Positions 6,185 through 13,692 of a stretch of DNA of 51,975 bases are shown here, one piece after another. This stretch comes from a virus, in IMG/VR virus record IMGVR_UViG_3300037493_002946, positions 1-51,975 of that record; one strand, written 5' to 3'. The position numbers and the translations under genes were made by a program. The stretch's first letter is position 1, and the number at the start of each line of letters is the position of its first letter. The notes under the pieces were generated by a model. It saw only the letters and a program-made list of their open reading frames with translations. It had not been told where the DNA came from and ran no database searches.

Positions 6185-8830
6185 TTGAAGAAACTTCAAC
6201 AATTTTATATTTTTAGTTTTTCAAGCCAATATCTAAAGAAGCACAATTATAAAATAAAAGATATGGATTTGAATACAGCTAGAAAAAATAACTTCGTTAT
6301 ATCGGTATCAAAATCTCAACTCCTCGATACTATTATAGATATTGTTCGAGGAGGAGAGTTTTCTCAAAACGACCTAGAACGAATTTGGAGAAAGAGGACT
6401 TCTCTAAAAAGGAAGAAGAAAACACCAGAGTCTTATAAGACTCTGGTGGAACTTACTTCTCAAATAGATTCCTTATTGTTTGTTCCAGAACTAATTAGCG
6501 TAACGTTTGAACATGTTGCCCACTATAGAAAAATTGTAAAAGATGGGCTATCTATCAATGGTGAGAAATATGTTCGCCTTATGGCTGGAGCGGGACAACT
6601 CAGAAGAAAAACTGTGTTGTTTGTAAAATCATCACTAAGCGATAAGCTATTCTCCATATTTGAAAACGGTGTAGATAAGTCTAAAGAAATCAGTATGAGT
6701 AAGTTTGGTGCTTACACTGGACTATATTCTTCAGCAGGAAGAAAGGTTAGAACTCCAAGATATATTGTTATCAAAGACAAAGAGATAACCCGTAAAGATG
6801 ATTTAGTTCATTTTGTAAATTCAGATAATACCGTTGAAGAAAAAACTATGGACGTAACTTTGAATGTATTCGATGGTATGGGTTTGATTAGTATGGATAT
6901 GGCTAAGGAATGGCGGGAAGATTTAGGATTAGATTATGATGCTGTTCAGTTCATTATTCGTGCGCCATATATCAAAGGCTTATTGGTTTCTTTCCCCTTC
7001 AAGACTTTTGCACAAGAGAACAATATCAGCACTATCACAGACATATATGGAACTATACATAATATAGATGATGTGGATGTTATTCTTACTGAGAGTCAAT
7101 TCAAGATGAGTTCTTATTATTCCTCACTGGAAGAACACAAATCTAACTCAGTAAAAAATAAATTGAATTGGTATATTACAAGAACTAATCCCAAAAAAGA
7201 AAAATCTAACATATGGACTTCTTACCAGTATATTCAAGTTTGTAAAAACTCAATAAACATTGAGAATTTAGTTAAGGATACTCTGGAATATTTTGAGGAT
7301 GTTTCTTCTTTAGATGCTGATAAGTCTCTTATTTATTTTACTGGAGATACCGATACAGATAATATAGAGTTCTCTAGAATTGATAATTATCATCTAAAGT
7401 TATTGTCTCTGGATAAGAGAGTTATACGAGACCCATATATCAGAAAGCATATTGTAAATACCCTCAATAAAAAAATAAAAGAAAGTTATAGCGGTAAGAT
7501 AATGATTGATGGTCACTATAGTTTTATGATGGCTGACCCTTATGCTTTATCTCAACATGCTTTTGGAATTGAGGTTTCTGGTATCTTGAAAGAAGGAGAG
7601 TTCTTTAGTCAATATTGGAATGATAAAGATATCAAAAGAGTTTCTGCTGGCAGAAGTCCTTTAACTTGGAGGTCTGAATTATGCACTCTGGACTTTATAA
7701 GTAATCAAGAATCGAAGAAGTGGCTATCTCACCTGACTAGTGGAGTTGTTCTAAATATCTTTGGTAATGATATTATGAAGTTTGCCGATTCTGATTATGA
7801 TGGAGATATGATTTGGACATCTAGCAATGAGGAAATAATCAATAACACTTATGGTGGCATTCCCGTAACCTATGATAAAAGAAAAGTTCCCAAAACATCT
7901 TTTGATTATTCGGTTCTTCCAAAAATAGAGGAGAAGTCATTTGGTACTAAGATTGGGCTTATAACCAACTTTTCGACCACTCTTTCGGCATTACTCCCTT
8001 TTTATACCGAGGGTAGTAAACAGTATCAAGAAATAATGAATAGACTTATTGTGTGTCGAAAGTTACAGGGAGAATCTATCGATTCTGTTAAGGGACTAGA
8101 GATAAGTGAATTACCTAAATGGTCTAAAAATATAAAAGATAACGAACTTCACAACGAGTTACTTCTAAAGAAGAGACCTTTTTTTATGCGATATCTTTAT
8201 CAGTATAAAAATAAGGAATTCGTAAAACATCATAAAATATACAATGTTTATTCTTGGGTAAAATTTGGATTGTCAATTGATGATTTACTTTTGATTTCTA
8301 ATCCGACAGAAGAACAGTCCGTTGTCATTTTGAAATACGATAGATACTCTCCCCTTATTCTTTCTTCCGATTCCGTAATGGAACGTCTATCGAGATACAT
8401 GGTTGAAAAAGTAAAAGAAATTAAAGTTGAATCTAGAAAAAATGAATTCGATTACTCTGTATATATGAATAAGAGAATTGGTGAAGATGATTCTCTAAAA
8501 GAACCCCTTCTTAAGTTGATACGAGAATATAATAAGATAAAAAAGAATTTATACCGCTCAGACGACTTCGAAAATAAACAACAAGTATTTGAATACATAA
8601 AGGGAAAAGTATTTGAGATTAGCTATGATTTAGATATGCTTACAAATATGGTTGTTGTTCTTTGCTATAGAGACGGAAAAAACGAAAATTTCCTACACGA
8701 CATCTTTGAAGATGGTGTTATGAATAATGTTATGAGAAATAAACGAACCTTTAGATTTCCAGTTGAAGATATCAATGGAGAAGTAGAATTTTGTTACAAG
8801 AAGTATTCTATAAAAAACTTTGATTTGTAG
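6185..8830 (+). CDS. YonO-like single-chain RNA polymerase (two-barrel type)
   Basis: An 881-residue protein; TTG start after CAGGAG. The key evidence is FADSDYDGDMIW (533-544), the metal-binding DxDGD signature of double-psi beta-barrel polymerases (D537, D539, D541). It is preceded by GRSPLT (489-494) at the place of the NRAPTLH motif of beta-prime, and by GHYSFMMADPYALSQHAFG (before 470). A basic AGAGQLRRKTVLF block (134-146) may belong to the first barrel. Length and layout match phage YonO (SP-beta) and QDE-1-related enzymes, which carry both barrels on one chain. It is probably a DNA-directed RNA polymerase for later phage genes. A degenerate polymerase cannot be excluded. Confidence 0.78.
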   Translation: MKKLQQFYIFSFSSQYLKKHNYKIKDMDLNTARKNNFVISVSKSQLLDTIIDIVRGGEFSQNDLERIWRKRTSLKRKKKTPESYKTLVELTSQIDSLLFVPELISVTFEHVAHYRKIVKDGLSINGEKYVRLMAGAGQLRRKTVLFVKSSLSDKLFSIFENGVDKSKEISMSKFGAYTGLYSSAGRKVRTPRYIVIKDKEITRKDDLVHFVNSDNTVEEKTMDVTLNVFDGMGLISMDMAKEWREDLGLDYDAVQFIIRAPYIKGLLVSFPFKTFAQENNISTITDIYGTIHNIDDVDVILTESQFKMSSYYSSLEEHKSNSVKNKLNWYITRTNPKKEKSNIWTSYQYIQVCKNSINIENLVKDTLEYFEDVSSLDADKSLIYFTGDTDTDNIEFSRIDNYHLKLLSLDKRVIRDPYIRKHIVNTLNKKIKESYSGKIMIDGHYSFMMADPYALSQHAFGIEVSGILKEGEFFSQYWNDKDIKRVSAGRSPLTWRSELCTLDFISNQESKKWLSHLTSGVVLNIFGNDIMKFADSDYDGDMIWTSSNEEIINNTYGGIPVTYDKRKVPKTSFDYSVLPKIEEKSFGTKIGLITNFSTTLSALLPFYTEGSKQYQEIMNRLIVCRKLQGESIDSVKGLEISELPKWSKNIKDNELHNELLLKKRPFFMRYLYQYKNKEFVKHHKIYNVYSWVKFGLSIDDLLLISNPTEEQSVVILKYDRYSPLILSSDSVMERLSRYMVEKVKEIKVESRKNEFDYSVYMNKRIGEDDSLKEPLLKLIREYNKIKKNLYRSDDFENKQQVFEYIKGKVFEISYDLDMLTNMVVVLCYRDGKNENFLHDIFEDGVMNNVMRNKRTFRFPVEDINGEVEFCYKKYSIKNFDL

Positions 8831-8838
8831 GAGGAATA

Positions 8839-9588
8839 TTGTCTGAAGAAAAATCTAAAAAGATTATCATAGATGAAGAACAAGAGGTTCTTCGCATTCT
8901 TACTAATCCAGAAAAAGAATTTAATTATAAGTCTATTTATCTTTTAGCAAAATACTATTACTCTTTAGGTCTGCCTAAAAAACTTGTCAGAAAGAATATC
9001 TTAGATTATCTAGATAAGATAGAGTTTCATAATGAAGTATTTTATGATAAAGACTTAGATAAGATATTGAACACAAGCCAACTCTATCAACTAAAAAGAG
9101 CAGATTTACACGTAGGGATAACAAAGAGCGAGATTGAAATACTTCGGCATTTATCTCATAAAGATTACCGAGTAGCTCTGTACATTCTGTTCTTGGGAAA
9201 GATAGATAAATATCAATCTCTAAAAAAGAATGAGACAAAGGTAAAGAGTTTCAAAACTTTCTTAAATCACAGTATAAAAACTTGTGCGTATAACGCTGGC
9301 ATAAGTCTTTCCGAAAAAGAATCCTTATTATTAGGTCACAGATTGTGTTTAGCTGGAGTGATTGAACCTACTTTTATTGAGGATACTTTTGTAATTTCTT
9401 GTGCTGATTATTCCGATAAGAAGATAGCGTTTATAATAGATGGTAAAAAAGATTTCCTCTCTCAAATAAATTACTACTGTGTTTCGTGCGGTAAAGAAAC
9501 AAAGAAGAATAAGCATGATTATTGTGTAGAATGCTATAAAGGTGTTAGAAATGAGCAGAAGAGATTGTGGTGGAAAAATAGAAAATAA
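8839..9588 (+). CDS. Zinc-ribbon protein downstream of the RNA polymerase
   Basis: A 249-residue basic protein with TTG start after AGGAGGAA, 8 nt behind the polymerase-like gene. The C-terminus carries a four-cysteine zinc ribbon, YYCVSCGKE...HDYCVECY (about 212-233), followed by a basic tail. The N-terminal part is helical (YKSIYLLAKYYYSLGLPKK). Tight linkage with the RNA polymerase gene suggests a nucleic-acid-binding partner such as a primase-like, helicase-loader or transcription accessory factor; none of these is shown. It overlaps the longest possible reading of the next frame but not its preferred start. Confidence 0.65.
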   Translation: MSEEKSKKIIIDEEQEVLRILTNPEKEFNYKSIYLLAKYYYSLGLPKKLVRKNILDYLDKIEFHNEVFYDKDLDKILNTSQLYQLKRADLHVGITKSEIEILRHLSHKDYRVALYILFLGKIDKYQSLKKNETKVKSFKTFLNHSIKTCAYNAGISLSEKESLLLGHRLCLAGVIEPTFIEDTFVISCADYSDKKIAFIIDGKKDFLSQINYYCVSCGKETKKNKHDYCVECYKGVRNEQKRLWWKNRK

Positions 9589-9616
9589 ATCGCCTAAGAA
9601 TTTGGAGAATAAGGAA

Positions 9617-10573
9617 ATGTATAAAAAAGATATTAGCGGAATGATTTTTGGAAATTTCAAAGTTATAAAAAGAGTTCCAACTCCAGAAAAGTATGTCGGA
9701 AAAATAAGGGCGAGTTTTTGGTTGTGTTCTTGTTTATTTAATAATTGCGGAAAAGAGGTTATATTAAGTCGGGCTTGGTTGGCTACAGGGAGAGTTAAAA
9801 CTTGCGGATGCGGTCAGTATATAAGGAAAAGTCTTGTGGGAGAACGCTTCGGTAGACTAACGGTAATTCAAAGAGTGGAAAACTATGTTTTTCCTTCGGG
9901 GAAAAAAACCACTCAGTGGCTTTGTTTATGCGATTGCGGAAACTATGTCAAAAGAAGAACAAAGGTTTTAAAAGATAAAGGATTAAGTTCTTGCGGTTGT
10001 TACAATGAAGAACGTTTAAGGTCTGGAATTGGAATAACTCCTTTTTATGATTTGAGTGGAAGAAGATTTGGAAGACTTTTGGTTATAGAAAGACACGACC
10101 AAAACAATAATGGAAATATTGTTTTGTGGAATTGTCAATGTGATTGTGGAGAGATAACTACCTGCACAGGAGTTTCTTTAAAAAAAGGAGACACAAAATC
10201 CTGTGGTTGTTTAAAGGGAACAAATCAATCTTGGGTAGCTTTAGAACTTAAAAAATATTGCATAGAAAAATATTCCGCCATTCCCGAATACAATATTTTA
10301 ATAAATCCAGAAACGGGACATTTTCTACCCTATGATATATATTTACCAAATGAAAATATCTTTGTAGAAGTTAATGGAAAGCAACATTATGAGCCAATAA
10401 AGGCATATTTCCTAACTGATGATGACTTTAAATATCAAAAGAAAAAAGACAGAATAAAAAAGAAATTCGCAAAAAATAATGGCTTTTATATAGAAATAGA
10501 CTTGAGAAAAATAAAAACATTAGAAAAGGCTGTTTTGTTTTTAGAGAAACAAATAAGTCTACTAGACTTTTAG
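9617..10573 (+). CDS. Free-standing homing-type endonuclease, Vsr-like fold
   Basis: 318 residues from ATG 9617; the longer GTG frame (9542) would sit inside the upstream gene without a ribosome site. Three repeats of FGxLxVIxR...W.C.CDCG...SCGC (about 13-65, 75-130, 145-200) form zinc-binding DNA-recognition modules. The C-terminus (LPYDIYLPNENIFVEVNGKQHY, then RIKKKFAKNNGFYIEIDL) matches the Vsr-like/EDxHD nuclease core of phage homing enzymes: acidic residue, E-x-NGKQHY, and late Lys. It lies between the zinc-ribbon gene and PhoH and interrupts an otherwise tight operon, as expected of an invading element. AT-rich codon use (AAA, ATA) agrees with that. Confidence 0.75.
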   Translation: MYKKDISGMIFGNFKVIKRVPTPEKYVGKIRASFWLCSCLFNNCGKEVILSRAWLATGRVKTCGCGQYIRKSLVGERFGRLTVIQRVENYVFPSGKKTTQWLCLCDCGNYVKRRTKVLKDKGLSSCGCYNEERLRSGIGITPFYDLSGRRFGRLLVIERHDQNNNGNIVLWNCQCDCGEITTCTGVSLKKGDTKSCGCLKGTNQSWVALELKKYCIEKYSAIPEYNILINPETGHFLPYDIYLPNENIFVEVNGKQHYEPIKAYFLTDDDFKYQKKKDRIKKKFAKNNGFYIEIDLRKIKTLEKAVLFLEKQISLLDF

Positions 10574-10674
10574 ACCGCTGTGCATAGATTGGAATAGAGG
10601 GAGGGTATTTTCCTAACCTTATCTTTATTAATGCATGAAATGGGAGTTTTATTTTTGATTGTCGGAGGTGTGAT

Positions 10675-11484
10675 ATTTATACTGGAATTCGAGAGATAGA
10701 ACCAAGTGAGACTGAATTAGCACAATTCTACGAAGGTAAGATAAACTATGAGGTTTTGCCTAATCAGTATTTGGCAATCAAGAAGAACGGCGATTACATA
10801 GATAAATACAAAAGAACTAAAGACGATAAACTTGAAAAAGTAAAGTTTAAGATTATTGAAAGTTCCCTCATGGGAAAGGTCAAACCAAGAAATTTTAAGC
10901 AAGAGTTGTACTTCGACCTCCTTGCTTCAGATATCCCCCTGATTGCTGTTGGTGGCTTGGCTGGTTCGGGAAAAACATTTCTAACCACATGCTACGCACT
11001 ACAGGAACTATACAAGGGAACATATGATAAGATTGTGTTCATTAGAAACAATGTCTCTATTCAAAACGTTCCAGAACTAGGTATTCTTCCTGGTGATGAA
11101 AATCAAAAGCTTAGAGGATATTTTTCATACGTTAGTGACATACTAAACCCCTTCATGTTTGATTCTCTTATTCAACAGGGAAAAATTGAGATTTGCTGGC
11201 TAGGGGCAATGAGAGGCAGAAGTATTTCTAACAGCATTGTTATTTGTTCTGAAGCACAAAATCTAACTACCGAACTAGTTAAAATGATAATTACAAGAAT
11301 GGCTGAGGGTTCTAGATTATGTTTCGATTATGACTTAGAACAGATTGACCATAAAAACTTTTCTAAAGATAATGGTATGAGTACGATGATAAATTCTTTA
11401 CAAGGAAATAATTCATTTGGATTGGTGACTTTAGACATGGTTGAACGCAGCGAACTTGCCAAACTTGCCTCATTGATAAAATAA
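10675..11484 (+). CDS. phoH-like: PhoH-like ATPase, apparent ATT start
   Basis: A 269-residue PhoH-family ATPase/RNA-associated protein. The first ATG/GTG/TTG in frame (TTG 10756) has no ribosome site and cuts into homology: the 27 codons upstream encode YTGIREIEPSETELAQFYEG, typical of the N-terminus of phage PhoH proteins. A strong GGAGGTG (10664-10670) lies 5 nt before ATT at 10675, and a stop lies in frame at 10636, so initiation at ATT is the best reading. Walker A is AGSGKTF (96-102). The Walker B reads IVICSEAQNL, with Ser where PhoH proteins usually have Asp (DEAQN). RNN..I.NVPELGILPG is also typical. Confidence 0.85.
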   Translation: MYTGIREIEPSETELAQFYEGKINYEVLPNQYLAIKKNGDYIDKYKRTKDDKLEKVKFKIIESSLMGKVKPRNFKQELYFDLLASDIPLIAVGGLAGSGKTFLTTCYALQELYKGTYDKIVFIRNNVSIQNVPELGILPGDENQKLRGYFSYVSDILNPFMFDSLIQQGKIEICWLGAMRGRSISNSIVICSEAQNLTTELVKMIITRMAEGSRLCFDYDLEQIDHKNFSKDNGMSTMINSLQGNNSFGLVTLDMVERSELAKLASLIK

Positions 11485-11497
11485 ATAAGGAGAAGTG

Positions 11498-11830
11498 ATG
11501 GTAAACGTAAAAAAAGAAGGTGTGTTTTTGAACACCGATGACTTTGTAACTCTTTTAGCTCAAAGGGCTGGATTCACTAAAGGTGATGTTAAAGCTATTC
11601 TAAAAGAGATGCAAGGTGTTTTAGAAGAATGTGTGGTGAAAGGAATTGATGTAGACCTAAGAGGTATCTTACATCTAACCATAACAGATATGGAGTTCAC
11701 AAAAACTCCAGGAATTATTGCTTATAATGGAGACACAGAATTCAATAAAAATGGGAAAAGAATTAAGTATCGAGTTCCATTAAATTTCAAAACTCTACTC
11801 AGAGAAAGCAATAAGAAAGAAAAAGTATAA
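11498..11830 (+). CDS. HU/IHF-like DNA-binding protein
   Basis: 110 residues from ATG 11498; AAGGAG lies 5 nt upstream, whereas the GTG at 11495 is too close. The N-terminal helices (DDFVTLLAQRAGFTKGDVKAILKEMQGVLEEC) followed by the beta stretch VDLRGILHLTITD match the dimerisation core of HU/IHF proteins. A C-terminal strand pair around NGKRIKYRVPLNFK corresponds to the DNA-contacting arm end. The arm sequence is shortened and lacks the canonical RNP, so the DNA contacts may differ. It probably bends or compacts phage DNA. It is the last gene before a hairpin and a new promoter. Confidence 0.75.
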   Translation: MVNVKKEGVFLNTDDFVTLLAQRAGFTKGDVKAILKEMQGVLEECVVKGIDVDLRGILHLTITDMEFTKTPGIIAYNGDTEFNKNGKRIKYRVPLNFKTLLRESNKKEKV

Positions 11831-11835
11831 ATAAG

Positions 11836-11886
11836 ACTCCGCTATTTTTAGCGGGGTTATAATGTCCATAAGAGAGATTTTATGGA
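11836..11886 (+). terminator. Two hairpins after the HU-like gene
   Basis: ACTCCGCTA (11836-11844) pairs with TAGCGGGGT (11849-11857, one G-U) around a TTTT loop. A second stem, TCCATAA (11865-11871) with TTATGGA (11880-11886), follows. Position after a stop codon and before a consensus promoter fits transcription termination. The U-tract is poor (TATAATG follows the first stem), so termination efficiency is uncertain. Confidence 0.5.
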
Positions 11887-11906
11887 TATTCTAATCCCTG
11901 TAAAAA

Positions 11907-11935
11907 TTGACATCAATTAGGTAGTATGGTATAAT
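11907..11935 (+). promoter_or_regulatory. Consensus sigma70-type promoter
   Basis: TTGACA (11907-11912), a 17-nt spacer and TATAAT (11930-11935), with TGG directly before the -10 (extended -10). The block TATGGTATAATTAT also recurs at the promoter inside intron 1 (42780s). It precedes the metallophosphatase gene by 45 nt. Confidence 0.88.
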
Positions 11936-11980
11936 TATGTCAGTTATAAAAGTTTATTTTTGATATATAGGAGACGATAA

Positions 11981-13261
11981 ATGGATTTCCCCAAGTATGA
12001 AGCTATTTTGAAAATGAAAGAATCTGGAGTAAAGAATGTTTGGGTTATGCTATCAGAACAAACAGGAATCAATAAGGAGGTTCTTCGAGCTAAATTCAAT
12101 AGAGAAAAATCTCAACGAAATGCTTATGAGAGTCTTCTCGATGTTGAGAATATTGAAGATGAGGTTGAAGCCGAATCTGAACCAACATCTAAGATTGAAG
12201 AAAAGTATTCATACGATTCCAATGGAGATATTTCTGCGGTTAGTTCCCAAAGAATTATCGCTCTTTCTGATGAAGAAAAGAAATCTCCAGATTATGTTTT
12301 AGAGGCTCATGGATTTGACCCTAATTTGTGGGTTATTACAAATGCTATTAATAACTATTGGGGAAGTCCAAGACCAAAAGATGCTGGAACTAGAACTCTT
12401 TATCAGAGCAAGATTTCAATCAAGCCCAAGTCTGATAAGAAAGAAATTACTCAAGAAGATGTTTCGGCATGGTTTTCTGAAATTGGTATGATTAAGAAAT
12501 TAACCCATAATGGTATTATTCAAAAGAAACAAAATGGACTCGGAAAGATGCTTTTGATTCCTCTTGCTGATTTTCACTTTGGTAATAAGAATCCAAGTAG
12601 TCATATGAATGATATCCTTGCTTTCGTAATGGAAAAGTTTGAAACAGAATCTTATGATGATATTTATATTGTCAATATGGGTGATATTCTGCATGTCGAT
12701 GGATACTCTGGTCAAACAACCGCTGGAACTCAGGTGGGTGCTAGGGGTGCTTATTATGACATATGGAATGAGGCAGTTTCATCGATTATAGAATTGATTG
12801 GGTCTCTTAAGAAATTAGCCCCCGTTCATTTTTCAAGTATCTGCGGAAATCATGACAGAGTATCTTCTTTTACTGTGGCTAATGCTGTGGCATTATACTT
12901 CAATAACGATATGGATGTTAGTTTTGATGTATCCTTTGAGGAGAGAAAATACTTTACATATGGTTCATCAGTATTGGGGTTTCTACATGGTGATATTCCC
13001 GCTAAGAATGTTTCAACTCTCATTCAAAGAGAAGCTAGAGAAATGTATGGCAATAGTGAATATGCCTATCTCTTCTTGGGACATCTTCATCACATTTCAG
13101 TAAAAGATAATGATGGCGTGATTGTTTATCAACTACCTTCACCAACACCTACAGATGAATGGCACGAACAGCAAGCCTATACTGGTACTTGGAAAGGTAC
13201 TCAGTGTTTTGTTATTGACTCTGGATATGGCGTTCAAGAAATCTGGCACATTCAAGCATAA
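11981..13261 (+). CDS. Calcineurin-like metallophosphatase with HTH-like N-terminus
   Basis: 426 residues; ATG after AGGAGACG and a consensus promoter. All metallophosphoesterase motifs are present in order: DFHFG (D197, H199), GD (234-235), GNHD (289-292), HGD (336-338) and GHLH (367-370), so the dinuclear metal site should be intact. The first 45 residues (MKESGVKNVWVMLSEQTGINKEVLRAKF) look like a helix-turn-helix module, suggesting a nucleic-acid substrate. Phage relatives are often annotated as DNA repair exonuclease-like, but phosphatase or nuclease specificity cannot be decided. It is transcribed alone between its promoter and the terminator at 13302. Confidence 0.85.
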   Translation: MDFPKYEAILKMKESGVKNVWVMLSEQTGINKEVLRAKFNREKSQRNAYESLLDVENIEDEVEAESEPTSKIEEKYSYDSNGDISAVSSQRIIALSDEEKKSPDYVLEAHGFDPNLWVITNAINNYWGSPRPKDAGTRTLYQSKISIKPKSDKKEITQEDVSAWFSEIGMIKKLTHNGIIQKKQNGLGKMLLIPLADFHFGNKNPSSHMNDILAFVMEKFETESYDDIYIVNMGDILHVDGYSGQTTAGTQVGARGAYYDIWNEAVSSIIELIGSLKKLAPVHFSSICGNHDRVSSFTVANAVALYFNNDMDVSFDVSFEERKYFTYGSSVLGFLHGDIPAKNVSTLIQREAREMYGNSEYAYLFLGHLHHISVKDNDGVIVYQLPSPTPTDEWHEQQAYTGTWKGTQCFVIDSGYGVQEIWHIQA

Positions 13262-13301
13262 ATCTATTCGGGGATAGATAATAAAATATTTTATTGCTCG
13301 A

Positions 13302-13335
13302 CCCTCTCTCTGATTATAGGGGAGAGGGATTTTTT
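13302..13335 (+). terminator. Intrinsic terminator after the metallophosphatase gene
   Basis: CCCTCTC (13302-13308) pairs with GAGAGGG (13322-13328) and is followed by ATTTTTTAT. This is a classical GC-rich stem with a U-run, directly ahead of the tail-fibre genes. Confidence 0.88.
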
Positions 13336-13360
13336 ATATTAAAAGATACGGAGGTGGACA

Positions 13361-13690
13361 TTGACCGAATTAGAACAAAAACCTGCGGAATTAAATCTTA
13401 CGGTAAAAATGGGAGATGATTTCTCCTTCGATTTGACAGCCAACATGGATTTAACTGGATATACATATGGTGCAACAATAACGCCTTTGACGGTATCAGG
13501 AGCAACGGATGTTCCTTTTGTTATAACTGTCAATAATATTTCTGTCGGTGGATTACATTTCTATATTTCTAAGACAGCGATTGGAAATTTACCAATTTTG
13601 ATTAATAAACACAAGTGGAACTTTTGGTGGTCAACTGGTGGATTCAAAAGGACAATATTGGGTGGATACTTTAGCATAGAGGGAGTTTAA
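13361..13690 (+). CDS. Small baseplate/fibre-associated structural protein (BppU-like)
   Basis: A 109-residue beta-rich protein with TTG start after CGGAGGTG. MGDDFSFDLTANMDLTGYTYGATITP matches the N-terminal fold of upper-baseplate (BppU-like) proteins, in which a short beta domain precedes a fibre. The same pattern recurs in the partial gene at 51721 (GGSQYSIDFTVYQSDG...LGGATVYWVL). It lies 2 nt upstream of the large fibre gene and is probably an adaptor linking fibres to the tail. It could also be a fibre chaperone. Confidence 0.65.
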   Translation: MTELEQKPAELNLTVKMGDDFSFDLTANMDLTGYTYGATITPLTVSGATDVPFVITVNNISVGGLHFYISKTAIGNLPILINKHKWNFWWSTGGFKRTILGGYFSIEGV

Positions 13691-13692
13691 CT

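Noticed and set aside
9542-9616. GTG start at 9542 for the endonuclease
   Set aside because: It would overlap the zinc-ribbon gene and has no ribosome site; ATG 9617 precedes the first conserved module.
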